Positions 9,216 through 18,873 of a DNA stretch of 61,163 nucleotides are shown piece after piece. The notes beneath the pieces were generated by a model. It was not told the origin of the DNA and did not search any database. It saw only the letters and a list, made by a program, of their open reading frames with translations. Within the stretch, counting starts at the first letter, position 1. Each line of letters starts with the position of its first letter. Origin of the DNA: Acidimicrobiia bacterium (GTDB lineage Bacteria; Actinomycetota; Acidimicrobiia; Spongiisociales; Spongiisociaceae); NCBI GenBank assembly GCA_009841075.1, contig VXMP01000088.1:1-61163 (forward strand), read 5' to 3'. Both the position numbers and the translations under genes were made by a program.

Positions 9216-11093
9216 ATGAAACGAGCCTGGTCGTTGGTCATCGTGCTGCTGGGGATCGCCCTGGCAGCCGGTCTGGGTTGGATGGCCGCGAGCAATATCC
9301 GCTCACCCACCCAGGTGGCTTTGGAAACCCAGCCCCCTCAGCCGTCTCTGATCACCGTGGAAGTGGAACGAACCGAGCTGGTGGCCGACGTCATAACCCG
9401 AGCCGACATCGGGTACGACGACCCGGTGTTCCTTTCGTTGAGTGGTTCCTTAGGAGGGGTTTCTACCTCCCCGATCGTTACCTCCGCCCGACAAAAAGGT
9501 GACGAAATAGTCGAAGGGGAGGTAGCGGTGGAAGTTTCCGGCCGGCCTGTCTTTCTGCTGGAAGGGGACATTCCGGTCTATAGGGACCTGCTCCCTCAGG
9601 CCGAAGGCCCCGACGTTCTGCAGTTCGAATCGGCCCTCCATCGGCTCGGCTACCTGTCGGAAGATCCGGATGAGGTGTGGACTCCGGCCACGGAAACGGC
9701 GGTGGAGGCCTGGTACGGGGCGGCCGGTTACCAGGCCAACGGCTTGAGCGAGGCCGAACAGCAACAGCTGGATGCAGCAGAGGAGGCGGTTACCCTCGCC
9801 GAGAAGGCGGTCGAATCCGCCCGGGATCGCCAATCCGATGCCGAGGATCGGCTGGATTTGGCCATCCGACAGGAAGAAAACGCCCGCTACGACCTGGCCG
9901 AAGCCGAAGACACCTTGAAGGAGGCCGGTGTCGGACCTGACCCGGATGACGTCCGCCGAGCCCGGGCCGCGCTGACCTCGGCGGAGGAAAGTGCGATGTT
10001 TGTCGAACTGGACGTGGACCGTACCCTGGCGGCGGCACGACGGGCGATAATCGACGCCGAAGCCCATCGCGAGCGAACCGCCGTTTCCTACACCCGTGCC
10101 GTCGGCAGATGGGAAAGCGCCCGAATGGGGGTCCACCCCGATACCGGATCTCCGCCCACCGGGGCCGATCTGGAAAGCCTTCGACAGGAAGCAGATATTG
10201 CCGAAGCGGAATTGGAAACCGCCGAGCGGCTGATAGTCGAGGCCTATCAAGACCTGGACCGGCGGGAGGTCGAAACCAACGCCACCCTTCGGGACGCCTC
10301 CGACGGCCTGGCCGACGCACAGTCGGCTTTAAACGACCTCTTGGAGCCGCCCGATCTGGACGCCCAGGAGCGGGCGGTGGAAGCGGCCGGACAGTCCTTG
10401 GATGACGCTTCGGCTGCTATAGAAACCGCCCGTTCTGCCATTGAAGATGCCCGAGCCGACCTGGAAGACGCTCGCGAGAACGTAAAAACCGCCCAGGAAG
10501 ACCTGGCGGAACTCGAAGCGGAGTTGGGAACCTGGGTTCCGGCCGGGGAGGTGATCTTCCTGGAACGGCTGCCGGTTCGGGTCGACCTGGTTACCGCCGA
10601 TACCGGCAGCATCGTGAGCGGCTCTTTTATGACCGTTACCGGTTCGAAGCTGGCCATCCGAGGTTCGGTATCCGACACCGATGTGGCGCTGGTAAGGGAG
10701 GAGGGCGTGGTCTTTATCGACGACCCGCTGCTGGTGGAGCCGCTGCCCGGAGAGATAAGGGAGGTGGCCGACCGTCCTGGCACCAACAACGTGGCCTCCA
10801 GTCGCTATTACCTGGAGATCATCGCCACCGATATTCCCGACGATCTGGTGGGCTCCAACGTCAAGGTGGTGATACCGGTGGGCGGAACCGCCGGAGAGGT
10901 GCTGGCGGTGCCTGCCGCCGCCCTGTCGGCCACCGCCGATGGTTCGTCCCGGGTGGAGGTTCAAAACCCGGACGAAACCACCCGATTCATTCGGGTAGAG
11001 CCGGGGCTGTCGGCGGACGGCCTGGTGGAGATCACCCCCTTGGACGGCGAAATCACCGAAGGCGACCTGGTAGTGGTGGGAGTGGCTTCTTGA
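9216..11093 (+). CDS. Efflux adaptor (HlyD/MacA-like) with peptidoglycan-binding domain
   Basis: The 625-residue protein has an N-terminal membrane anchor (residues 5-25) and a lipoyl/barrel-type region. A PG_binding_1-like module lies near residues 125-175 (LQFESALHRLGYL...TETAVEAWYGAAGY). A long Ala/Glu/Asp-rich coiled coil spans about 185-440, and beta-barrel segments follow to the C-terminus. This layout is common in Gram-positive peptidoglycan-binding adaptors of MacAB-like ABC systems. It overlaps the ATPase gene by 4 nt. It probably bridges the permease to the cell wall or positions it at peptidoglycan; the exported substrate is unknown. Confidence 0.85.
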   Translation: MKRAWSLVIVLLGIALAAGLGWMAASNIRSPTQVALETQPPQPSLITVEVERTELVADVITRADIGYDDPVFLSLSGSLGGVSTSPIVTSARQKGDEIVEGEVAVEVSGRPVFLLEGDIPVYRDLLPQAEGPDVLQFESALHRLGYLSEDPDEVWTPATETAVEAWYGAAGYQANGLSEAEQQQLDAAEEAVTLAEKAVESARDRQSDAEDRLDLAIRQEENARYDLAEAEDTLKEAGVGPDPDDVRRARAALTSAEESAMFVELDVDRTLAAARRAIIDAEAHRERTAVSYTRAVGRWESARMGVHPDTGSPPTGADLESLRQEADIAEAELETAERLIVEAYQDLDRREVETNATLRDASDGLADAQSALNDLLEPPDLDAQERAVEAAGQSLDDASAAIETARSAIEDARADLEDARENVKTAQEDLAELEAELGTWVPAGEVIFLERLPVRVDLVTADTGSIVSGSFMTVTGSKLAIRGSVSDTDVALVREEGVVFIDDPLLVEPLPGEIREVADRPGTNNVASSRYYLEIIATDIPDDLVGSNVKVVIPVGGTAGEVLAVPAAALSATADGSSRVEVQNPDETTRFIRVEPGLSADGLVEITPLDGEITEGDLVVVGVAS

Positions 11094-11773
11094 ACGCAGC
11101 TCCTCTCATCCGGCTGGAAGGAGTGGGCCGCCGGTTTCGGTCGGGCACCATCGAAGTGGAGGCCCTACGCGACGCCCACCTGGAGATCAAGCCGGGCGAG
11201 TACCTTTCTATCGTGGGGCCGTCCGGTAGCGGGAAATCGACCTTGCTCAACATTATCGCCCTGCTCGACCGGCAAACCTCGGGCGTTTACCGGTTCGAGG
11301 GGTCGGTGGTAACCGAACTTTCGGAAGGTTATCGGACCGGTCTACGAGCCCACCGGATCGGGTTCGTGTTCCAGTCGTTCCACCTGTTGGCGCATCGCAC
11401 CGTAACCGAGAACGTGATCTTGTCGATGCTCTACAACCGGCTGCCGCCCAAAGAGCGCAAACCCCGGGCCCGGGCTGCTTTGGAGCGGGTCGGGCTTTCC
11501 CATCGAGCCGATTTCCGGCCCGGCCGGCTTTCGGGTGGGGAGCGCCAGCGGGTGGCTATCGCCCGGGCTATTGCGACCGGTCCGGCCATTCTGATATGCG
11601 ACGAACCCACCGGCAACCTTGACTCGGCCAGTACCGAATCGGTGTTGGACCTGTTCGATGAGCTGCGCTCGGACGGACTCACCTTGCTGGTAGTGACCCA
11701 CGACCCGGCGGTGAGCGCCCGTGCGGAACGGACACTCCAAATGCATGACGGTCGCCTGTCCGAGCCGTCCTGA
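11090..11773 (+). CDS. ABC transporter ATP-binding protein (MacB/LolD class)
   Basis: A complete nucleotide-binding subunit of 227 residues with Walker A GPSGSGKST (near residue 44), Q-loop VFQSFHLL, signature LSGGERQRVAIARA (near 146), Walker B ILICDEPTGNLD and the H-loop histidine in VVTHDP. The TTG start overlaps the adaptor stop. It should energise the permease encoded 15 nt downstream. Such MacB/LolD-type ATPases drive mechanotransmission rather than classical import, which fits the adaptor and permease either side. Confidence 0.95.
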   Translation: MNAAPLIRLEGVGRRFRSGTIEVEALRDAHLEIKPGEYLSIVGPSGSGKSTLLNIIALLDRQTSGVYRFEGSVVTELSEGYRTGLRAHRIGFVFQSFHLLAHRTVTENVILSMLYNRLPPKERKPRARAALERVGLSHRADFRPGRLSGGERQRVAIARAIATGPAILICDEPTGNLDSASTESVLDLFDELRSDGLTLLVVTHDPAVSARAERTLQMHDGRLSEPS

Positions 11774-11788
11774 AACCCTTATAAGAGA

Positions 11789-13018
11789 TTGACCTCCGCC
11801 AGGTTCCGGGCCCGCTTCCGATTGAAGGACCTCCTCGCCGAGGCTTTGGCGGGTTTGTTTACCCGTCCGGGACGTTCTCTGCTGACCGCTCTCGGGGCGG
11901 TGCTGGGGATCGCCTCTCTGGTAGCCACCCTGGGTATCGCCGAAACCGCCGGTGCCCAGATCGTCACCGCCTTCGACGAGTTGGCGGCCACCTCGGTGGT
12001 AGTAACCAACGAACGAGGGTTCTTCGGCGGCGAAACCCGGGTGGCGCTTCCCTGGGATTCGGAGGAGCGCATCGCCCGGTTGAACGGGGTGATCGCGGCC
12101 GGCACAATGGCCGAAGTGAACCTGGCCGGCCGACTGACCTCCGCCGTGCCGGTGAACGACCCGCTCGGGCTGACCGAGTTCCAGGTACCGATGATCGCCG
12201 CTTCGCCCGGACTCCTGGCCGCCTCTCTCGGGGAGCTTTCGTCGGGAAGATGGTTCGACTCCGGCCATTCGGTGCGGGCCGATCGGGTGGCGGTGCTGGG
12301 CAACGGGGTAGCCCAACGCCTGAACGTGACCCGAGTAGATCAGCAGCCGGTCGTATTCGTCGGCGACGACAGTTATGTGGTGCTGGGAATCCTCGAAGAT
12401 GTGCGCCGCCAACCCGAGCTGCTCAATTCGATCATCGTCCCGGAAGGTACCGCCCGTGAGCTGTATGAGCTGGAGTCACCTACCACTGTTCAGATCCACA
12501 CCGAGATCGGTGCTGCCTCGCTCATATCCACCCAGGCCCCGATAGCGGTGTCTCCTGACGATCCCGGTGCCGTCCAGGTGCAGGCCCCCTTGGAGCCGGA
12601 GGAGGTACGAGCCGACGTAGAAGAAGACGTCAACGCCCTGTTCCTGATGCTGGGGGGAGTTTCGCTCCTGGTGGGGGCGATCGGGATCGCCAACGTCACC
12701 CTGGTCTCGGTTCTGGAGAGGGTGGGAGAGATCGGCCTGCGTCGGGCGCTTGGTGCTGGTAGGCGTCACATCGCCTACCAGTTCCTGCTTGAGTCCACCG
12801 GAGTAGGGTTTTTCGGCGGGGTAATCGGTGCCTCGCTGGGGGTGCTGGTAGTGGTTTCGGTGTCGGCGGTACGTACCTGGACGCCGGTGATGGACGCCCG
12901 AATCGCCCTGGCGGCACCGCTTCTAGGGGGACTGGTCGGGCTGGTGGCCGGCCTTTATCCGGCTTGGCGCGCCTCCCGTATGGCACCGGTGGACTCCCTT
13001 CGGGCCGGCATGGGATAG
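11789..13018 (+). CDS. ABC transporter permease, FtsX/MacB family
   Basis: The 409-residue protein has one N-terminal transmembrane helix (about residues 28-50, LLTALGAVLGIASLVATLG). A large extracytoplasmic MacB-like periplasmic core spans about 55-285, and three C-terminal helices form the FtsX domain, with GEIGLRRALGAGRRHI in the coupling region and PAWRASRMAPVDSLRAG at the end. These are diagnostic of MacB/FtsX permeases. The start is taken as TTG 11789; an alternative start a few codons on would not alter the domains. It is the last gene of the SLH-lipoprotein-adaptor-ATPase-permease operon. Confidence 0.92.
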   Translation: MTSARFRARFRLKDLLAEALAGLFTRPGRSLLTALGAVLGIASLVATLGIAETAGAQIVTAFDELAATSVVVTNERGFFGGETRVALPWDSEERIARLNGVIAAGTMAEVNLAGRLTSAVPVNDPLGLTEFQVPMIAASPGLLAASLGELSSGRWFDSGHSVRADRVAVLGNGVAQRLNVTRVDQQPVVFVGDDSYVVLGILEDVRRQPELLNSIIVPEGTARELYELESPTTVQIHTEIGAASLISTQAPIAVSPDDPGAVQVQAPLEPEEVRADVEEDVNALFLMLGGVSLLVGAIGIANVTLVSVLERVGEIGLRRALGAGRRHIAYQFLLESTGVGFFGGVIGASLGVLVVVSVSAVRTWTPVMDARIALAAPLLGGLVGLVAGLYPAWRASRMAPVDSLRAGMG

Positions 13019-13076
13019 ACGTGGGTTAGGCGATAGGGGTTGGTAGGATTTCCACACGCAAGGTAGGTATCAACCG

Positions 13077-13352
13077 GTGAGCTATCAAGGTTATGTAAGG
13101 GTCATAGGTGAGGGCGGCAACATCTTGGACGTGGCCGAAGCCTCGCTGGGAGAGATCAAAGAGCCCGGCCATCGCTGGGGTGGGACGTTGACGGTGTGGA
13201 GTGGGGGAGCGCTCGACGGCAAGACCATGATGGTCGAGCTGGAGGTTCCGGATTCCTTCCGAGCCGCCGCCCTGTTGGTACCTGGTCCGGTGGCGGGCAG
13301 GCAACGCCAGGTTTCCGTACTTGGCAGCGGAAACCCGCCTTTTACCGGTTGA
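13077..13352 (+). CDS. Small hypothetical protein
   Basis: A 91-residue frame with a GTG start. The predicted chain is soluble, mixed beta-like, with Gly- and Val-rich segments and no motif I can name. Codon composition resembles its neighbours. It is 58 nt downstream of the permease, followed by a convergent membrane-protein gene 15 nt away. Absence of overlap with other genes and the filled spacing argue that it is real, but there is no family support. Confidence 0.5.
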   Translation: MSYQGYVRVIGEGGNILDVAEASLGEIKEPGHRWGGTLTVWSGGALDGKTMMVELEVPDSFRAAALLVPGPVAGRQRQVSVLGSGNPPFTG

Positions 13353-13367
13353 TCCGCCTGACTTGAC

Positions 13368-13868
13368 TCAGGGCAGGGTCCAGCCATGTCTTCCCCTGCC
13401 CGACAAGGCTGTGGAAAGGTTTCTTACGGTGGTCGCCAGTGCACCCAACAAGGCCAGGATCAAGGCGGCGTGGATGACCAGTTTGGTGCCGACCGGCAGG
13501 GCGCTAACCAACACCGGTACCACAGTAGCGGCCAAATACAGTATGACCAGGATTGACCAGGTTATAAGGGCGGAAGCCACGAAGAAGACCGGTTTGGACG
13601 CACCATCCGCCGGGCCGATTCCTCGGTAGATGAGCGGGGTGAGCACCGCCAAGATTCCGAACGCGGCCAAATTGGCCTGCGAGCCCACCCCCAACAACAC
13701 CAGCACCAGGGCGAGCACCACGGCGATACTTGATGCCCAGCTTTCCGAAAAAGACCACCTCAAAGGCCCCACGGTTCCGTCCCAGCCCTCCTGCGAATCC
13801 CGTACCGCGGCGTATACGATCAGCACCGACACCAAGCCGATGGCCACGATCATGGCGTTAGGGTCCAT
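13368..13868 (-). CDS. Small integral membrane protein, unknown
   Basis: Predicted product of 166 residues with about five hydrophobic helices (MIVAIGLVSVLIVYAA, SIAVVLALVLVLLGVG, LAAFGILAVLTPLIY, LITWSILVILYLAATVVPVLVSAL, IHAALILALLGALATTV). The open frame extends upstream to 14051, but ATG 13868 is preferred because GGAGGAG lies about 6 nt before it and the upstream part is not protein-like. No catalytic motif is seen. It is convergent with 13077-13352 and divergent from the hydrolase gene. Confidence 0.7.
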   Translation of the reverse strand: MDPNAMIVAIGLVSVLIVYAAVRDSQEGWDGTVGPLRWSFSESWASSIAVVLALVLVLLGVGSQANLAAFGILAVLTPLIYRGIGPADGASKPVFFVASALITWSILVILYLAATVVPVLVSALPVGTKLVIHAALILALLGALATTVRNLSTALSGRGRHGWTLP

Positions 13869-13949
13869 TTGCCTGCTCCTCCCGTTCCCGAATCCAAGAC
13901 CAGAATAGCTATTTATGGGCACTTCTAAAGGCTTATTGGCAGGCCGGCG

Positions 13950-14972
13950 GTGGCTATGGTGAACCGCTACATGACAGAGCACAGCCACCAGGAAGAGGTA
14001 CGGACCGTCCCGGTCTCGGCAGGAGCGGAGCTGGCCGGTTCCTTTACCCATCCGCTTTCCTCAGGTCCGTGGCCGGTGGTGTTGCTGCTGGGCGGAACCT
14101 TCGGCGATTTACGGGACGGCGACGTGGATCCTCGGGTTTCCCCGAACGCCCCGAAGCGGGGAATGTACGCCCTTTTGGCCCGAGCCCTGGCCGACAACGG
14201 GATTGCTTCCTATCGTTTCGACCGGAGAGGGGCGGGGGAGAGCACCGGCGAGTTCGCCCTGGGCCGAGCACAGGAAGTGGCTGATGCCGGGGAGGTCTGG
14301 CAGTGGGTTAAAGCTTTACCGGAGGTTGAAGGCTGCCTCAAGGCCATGCTGGGGCACAGCGCCGGATCCTATGTGCTGTGCCGGGTGGCGGACGCGTTCG
14401 GACAACCAGACGTGGCCGTGCTCCAAGGGGCACTCTATCGTTCGATCGCCGCCCTACTCGACTACAACCTGCGTCCGGTGATCGAATACATGGCAAGTTC
14501 CCCTGATCGGAAGAGATGGGTGGCCGATCACGCCCCCAGGTACTACCGAGAGGCGCTCCTTCTGGAGGAGACCCTGGCGATAATGGAAAACGGGACGACA
14601 GTTGCTCGGGTAGATGTGGAAGAATCCATAATCGAACGGGATATTTCCGGCTTCCTCTACGATCTGGAATACCCACCCGAGGGCCAGTTCCGGCACCTGA
14701 CCGCCCCCACCCTGATCCTGCACGGAGGCGACGATCAGAACGTTCCGGTAGTTGATGCCTTCGAGACTTTCAAGACGCTGAGAGCGGCCGGTAACCATGA
14801 TGTCGAGCTGCGGATCATTGCCGGCTGCAACCATTCCTTCCAGATCGACTCCTCCGATCCGGAACAACGAATCAGGGAGAAGATGACCGCCCAGAACTTC
14901 GGGCGTCCCTTCCACCCTCTTTACCCGGCGTTAGTGGTCGGCTATCTGGCGCGCCGACTTCTCGCCGGGTGA
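13950..14972 (+). CDS. Alpha/beta hydrolase, serine nucleophile
   Basis: An alpha/beta hydrolase-fold protein of up to 340 residues. The oxyanion region PVVLLLGGTFGD is near residue 45, a YRFDRRGAGESTG stretch follows, the nucleophile elbow GHSAGSYV is near residue 134, the acid region LILHGGDDQNVPV near 255 and a C-terminal GCNHSFQ histidine near 291. This matches acylaminoacyl-peptidase/dienelactone-hydrolase-like esterases with unknown substrate. The start is uncertain: GTG 13950, ATG 13956 or ATG 13971 are all possible and none has a strong ribosome-binding site. No signal peptide, so probably cytoplasmic. Confidence 0.85.
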   Translation: MAMVNRYMTEHSHQEEVRTVPVSAGAELAGSFTHPLSSGPWPVVLLLGGTFGDLRDGDVDPRVSPNAPKRGMYALLARALADNGIASYRFDRRGAGESTGEFALGRAQEVADAGEVWQWVKALPEVEGCLKAMLGHSAGSYVLCRVADAFGQPDVAVLQGALYRSIAALLDYNLRPVIEYMASSPDRKRWVADHAPRYYREALLLEETLAIMENGTTVARVDVEESIIERDISGFLYDLEYPPEGQFRHLTAPTLILHGGDDQNVPVVDAFETFKTLRAAGNHDVELRIIAGCNHSFQIDSSDPEQRIREKMTAQNFGRPFHPLYPALVVGYLARRLLAG

Positions 14973-15006
14973 ACCTTCCTTTGAACTATCCCCTGGAGAA
15001 ACCGAT

Positions 15007-16524
15007 TTGAGGCTGGCGGCGGTAGTTTCAACCTCCCTGGAGATCGCCGCCACCAGGTCGCGGCGGGTCAAGGTGGACGGTCTGGCCCATATTCTCAGCG
15101 AGACCGAACCCGGCGACATAGCCATCCTGGTGGGGTTCCTGACCGGACGACCCCGCCAAGGACGCATCGGGATCGGCCCCAAGGCGCTGTGGTCGTCGGA
15201 AATCGCCCCCGCCCCGGCACCCACGCTTCAGGTCCAAGAAGTCGACCGGGTTCTAGAGCGGATCGCCGCCACCACCGGGCCCGGTTCCCAGGCCGTCCGC
15301 CAGGACCTGCTGGAAGCCCTGCTATCCAAAGCCACCGCAGAAGAGCAGGAATTCGTCCGCCGGTTGCTGATGGGAGAGCTCCGGCAAGGGGCTCTGGAGG
15401 GCCTGATGATGGACGCGGTCGCCCAGGCCGCCGGTATAGAGGCGGCCGTGGTAAGAAGGGCGGCAATGCTCGGTGGCGATATCGGTTCCATAGCGGTACC
15501 GGCCCTGACCCAAGGTGAGAGCGCCCTGGCCGAGATGCGCATCGTCCCTCTGAGGCCGATTCAGCCCATGCTGGCTTCTACGTCCGGCTCCACCGCCGAG
15601 GCGATGGAAACCATCGGGACCGCCTCGGTGGAGTGGAAGCTGGACGGGGTGCGCATCCAGGCCCATAGGAACGGCCAGGAGGTGGCCGTTTTCAGCCGCC
15701 GGCTCAACGACGTTACCGCTCGGCTTCCGCTGGTCCGAGAAGTGCTGTCGGCCCTTCCGGTCTCCAACGTGGTGTTGGACGGAGAGGCGCTGGCCCATGA
15801 CCTACAAGGACATCCGCAACGTTTCCAACAGATAATGAGCCGATTCGGGCGACACCAAACCGATGAACAGGATTCGCTTCTGCCCTACTTTTTTGACATC
15901 CTCCATCTCGACGGAGAAGACCTGATCGATAGACCGCTCGTAGAACGGATCGAAATCCTGGCCCGATTGGTTTCCTCCGAATGGCTGGTCCCCCGGCTGG
16001 TGACCGACCGGTCCGAAGAGGCCGAGGCGACCCTGGCCGAGGCCCGCCAAAACCATCATGAGGGGGTGATGGTCAAACAGATCGACTCCACCTACGATGC
16101 AGGCCGGAGAGGATCGGCCTGGCTGAAAGTGAAACCCGCCTACCACCTCGATCTGGTGGTTCTGGCCGCCGAATGGGGCCACGGACGCCGCACCGGATGG
16201 CTCTCCAACCTGCATCTCGGTGCCCGTGACGAAGAAGCGGAAGGTTTCGTAATGGTGGGGAAAACCTTCAAAGGCCTGACCGACCGGATGCTGACCTGGC
16301 AAACCGAACGGTTCCTCGGGTTGGAGTCGCATCGGGAAGGTCGGGTGGTTTACCTTCAACCTGAGGTAGTGGTTGAAGTAGCCATCGACGGTGTTCAGGC
16401 CAGCCAGGTATATCCGGGGGGAGTAGCCTTGCGGTTCGCCAGGGTAAAACAATATCGCCCCGACAAGCCGCCCTCCCAGGCCGACACCATCCAACGGGTT
16501 ATCGACATCTTCGAACGGCACTGA
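15007..16524 (+). CDS. ligB: ATP-dependent DNA ligase (LigB-like)
   Basis: A 505-residue ATP-dependent DNA ligase of the archaeal/eukaryal type I architecture. It has an N-terminal DNA-binding domain (about 1-185), an adenylation domain with nucleophilic lysine 211 in motif I (EWKLDGVRIQ), motif III around LPYFFDILHLDGED, motif IV EGVMVKQ, motif V SAWLKVKP, and a C-terminal OB fold. Length and layout match mycobacterial LigB. The TTG start lies 34 nt after the hydrolase. It is an accessory ligase beside the NAD-dependent LigA; a repair role is inferred from the family. Confidence 0.93.
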   Translation: MRLAAVVSTSLEIAATRSRRVKVDGLAHILSETEPGDIAILVGFLTGRPRQGRIGIGPKALWSSEIAPAPAPTLQVQEVDRVLERIAATTGPGSQAVRQDLLEALLSKATAEEQEFVRRLLMGELRQGALEGLMMDAVAQAAGIEAAVVRRAAMLGGDIGSIAVPALTQGESALAEMRIVPLRPIQPMLASTSGSTAEAMETIGTASVEWKLDGVRIQAHRNGQEVAVFSRRLNDVTARLPLVREVLSALPVSNVVLDGEALAHDLQGHPQRFQQIMSRFGRHQTDEQDSLLPYFFDILHLDGEDLIDRPLVERIEILARLVSSEWLVPRLVTDRSEEAEATLAEARQNHHEGVMVKQIDSTYDAGRRGSAWLKVKPAYHLDLVVLAAEWGHGRRTGWLSNLHLGARDEEAEGFVMVGKTFKGLTDRMLTWQTERFLGLESHREGRVVYLQPEVVVEVAIDGVQASQVYPGGVALRFARVKQYRPDKPPSQADTIQRVIDIFERH

Positions 16525-16539
16525 GCTCTACGTCCGGTT

Positions 16540-17835
16540 TCAAGCCGGTTTGGTGAGGGAGATCAGCAGGGTGCTTATCAGTACCACCTGGGCCAACAGC
16601 GCCACGCATCCGGCCAAAATCAGACCAAGCGTGGTGGGGATGGTAAGCAACACCGGAATCACCGCTCCGACCACCCAGGCCAGCTGGAACAGGGTTTCCG
16701 AATAGGCGAAGGTTCGGGCTCGTGCCGAGGAGCTTTTGACGCCGGCATGGAGGAGGCCGTCGTACCCGAATTTGGCGGTACCCCAGGCCAGACCGGCGAA
16801 TAAGGACACGGCGGCCGCCGACCAAACTCCGAACGCATGGGAGCTGATAAACGCGGCTGCCGCCTCCAGGGCCAGGGCCGCCGCCACCATTGGTTCTTCC
16901 CGCAGGTGTCTGGCCAGGAACCGGGCCAGGAAGGACGAGATGGCGTATCCGGCACCTGCCGCCGCCATCAAAGCCCCGAATCCGGCTATTCCTTGCTCCC
17001 CCTCCCTAAAGGCGAACGCCACCAGTACCAGTAGATAGCCGTTCAGGAGGCGGACGATGGCGGTAGCGATCCTGGCCGGCCCGATCGACCTGGGCCGGGC
17101 GGGGGAGCGGGTTGAAGGGGCGGCTCGTCCGATGTCTTCCTTCGGGTCAACCGGAGTTGGAACGGTCTTTATTTGCATCAATCTCAGCGCCGCCACCCCC
17201 GACCAGGCATAGACCAGCGCCGCCAAAACCAAATCAGCCTGATTGCCAAGCAGATTGAGAACACCCCAGCCGATCGGTAGGAACGCTCCGCCGGCGAAGA
17301 TGCCGAGTCGGGCCAGACGGGCGTTGGCCTCTACCAGCTCGGCCGATCCGGGTAGCAGAGCGGGCAGAAGGGAGCTACGACCTATCCCGTAGGTACGGGA
17401 AAGCACCAGCACCCCGAACACCAACGACAGCATGACCAGGTCGCTTTGGGCTCGTAGGATGGCGATCACCAGTACCACCCGACCCAGCGACCCGAAGACC
17501 AACCCCGCCCGATGGCTGCCCGGCTTCCGGTGGGCCAGCGATCCCAGCAGCGGGCCTATCAGGGCGAACGGGGCCAGGGTGAGTAACAGGAAGGCCACCA
17601 TGTTGCCTCGGGCCTCGGCGGTAGGCACCGAAAAGAACAGTGTGTCGGCCAGGGCCAGGGCTACCAGAAGATCGCCCGCCACGTTGGTGGTGTGGGAAAC
17701 GGCCAGCAGTTTGAAGGCAGGCCCATGTCCGGAAAACTGCAGGTCGATTTTTGTCAACACGAAGTGCCCGACCGTCCCCGTCATCCGTCTCAACCGGGAG
17801 AGAGTGGTGCCTGGTGTAGAAGAATGGTCTTCCAT
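16540..17835 (-). CDS. Major facilitator superfamily transporter
   Basis: About 431 residues when started at ATG 17835 (an in-frame start at 17886 would add 17). Roughly 12 hydrophobic helices are visible. Short loops include LLGSLAHRKPGSHRAGLVFGSLGRVV after helix 2, close to the MFS motif-A position, and a mid-protein basic, Pro/Ser-rich cytoplasmic loop (TRSPARPRS). Substrate cannot be inferred. It is convergent with the DNA ligase, 15 nt apart, and divergent from the aldolase gene. Confidence 0.85.
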   Translation of the reverse strand: MEDHSSTPGTTLSRLRRMTGTVGHFVLTKIDLQFSGHGPAFKLLAVSHTTNVAGDLLVALALADTLFFSVPTAEARGNMVAFLLLTLAPFALIGPLLGSLAHRKPGSHRAGLVFGSLGRVVLVIAILRAQSDLVMLSLVFGVLVLSRTYGIGRSSLLPALLPGSAELVEANARLARLGIFAGGAFLPIGWGVLNLLGNQADLVLAALVYAWSGVAALRLMQIKTVPTPVDPKEDIGRAAPSTRSPARPRSIGPARIATAIVRLLNGYLLVLVAFAFREGEQGIAGFGALMAAAGAGYAISSFLARFLARHLREEPMVAAALALEAAAAFISSHAFGVWSAAAVSLFAGLAWGTAKFGYDGLLHAGVKSSSARARTFAYSETLFQLAWVVGAVIPVLLTIPTTLGLILAGCVALLAQVVLISTLLISLTKPA

Positions 17836-17972
17836 GCAATCTAAAGTAGTGGATGCCGGACGGCGACCGGAGACTTTTCGGGGCACTTAAATCGGCGGTC
17901 GCTATGGTACGACGCTTCCTTTGATCGTCCCGCTCGGGGCCGGATATTTGGAGAGGATCAGGTAGAACAAAC

Positions 17973-18857
17973 ATGAACCAGGAACAGCTGCAAAAAGTCC
18001 AGCAAGCCGGCGGTTTCATCGCCGCTCTCGACCAGAGCGGAGGTAGCTCGCCGAAGGCCCTGGCCGGATACGGGGTGCCGGAGAGCGCCTATTCCACCGA
18101 TGAAGAAATGTTCGGCCTGATCCACGAGATGCGGACCAGGATCATCACCAGCGACAGCTTCGGCGGGGATCGGTTGATCGGTGCCATTCTGTTCGCCGAC
18201 ACCATCCGACGGCAGATAGAAGGGGTGTCCTCGGTCGAATACCTTTGGAAGGTGAAAGGGGTGGTGCCCTTCCTGAAGGCCGACGAAGGTCTGGCTTCGG
18301 AACAGAACAGCGTCCAGCTTATGAAGCCGATGGCCGGTTTGGATCAGCTCTTGGAAGAAGGTCGGGAGCAGGGCGTTTTCGGCACCAAGATGCGTTCGGT
18401 GATCAAGATGGCCGACCCGAAGGGGATAGAAGCCATTGTGGAACAGCAGTTCGAGGTGGGGGAGAGGATATTGTCAGCCGGTTTGGTCCCCATCCTGGAG
18501 CCCGAGGTTGACATCAACAGCCCGGAAAAGTCGGAGGCGGAGGATATGCTGCTGGCCGCCATCATGGATCGGATAGGCGGCCTTGACGAACCCGGTGTCA
18601 TGTTCAAGCTGACCATTCCCGACCAGGACAATCTGTATGGGCCGTTGGTAGAGCATCCCAAAGTGGTGCGGGTGGCGGCGCTGTCGGGCGGCTACTCCCA
18701 TACCGAGGCCTGCGAACGACTGGCCCGCCAACCCGGAATGGTGGCCAGCTTCAGCCGGGCCCTGCTGGAGGGTCTGACCGTAAGCCAGTCCAAAGAAGAT
18801 TTCGACGAGGTACTGGGCCAGCTGATCGGCAACGTGTACGCCGCCTCCACTACCTGA
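17973..18857 (+). CDS. fda: Fructose-bisphosphate aldolase class I
   Basis: A 294-residue class I (Schiff-base) aldolase of the bacterial/staphylococcal type. Signatures are FIAALDQSGGSSPKAL at residues 12-27, RTRIITSDSFGGDRLIGAIL, KVKGVVPFLKADEGL, TKMRSVIK (lysine in the active-site region), VPILEPEVDI and MFKLTIP, the last holding the likely Schiff-base lysine. It acts in glycolysis or gluconeogenesis in the cytoplasm. ATG start after an AGGTAG-like site. The CoA-transferase gene follows after 16 nt and may be co-transcribed. Confidence 0.95.
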   Translation: MNQEQLQKVQQAGGFIAALDQSGGSSPKALAGYGVPESAYSTDEEMFGLIHEMRTRIITSDSFGGDRLIGAILFADTIRRQIEGVSSVEYLWKVKGVVPFLKADEGLASEQNSVQLMKPMAGLDQLLEEGREQGVFGTKMRSVIKMADPKGIEAIVEQQFEVGERILSAGLVPILEPEVDINSPEKSEAEDMLLAAIMDRIGGLDEPGVMFKLTIPDQDNLYGPLVEHPKVVRVAALSGGYSHTEACERLARQPGMVASFSRALLEGLTVSQSKEDFDEVLGQLIGNVYAASTT

Positions 18858-18873
18858 GTCCGGGGGGCTGGTT

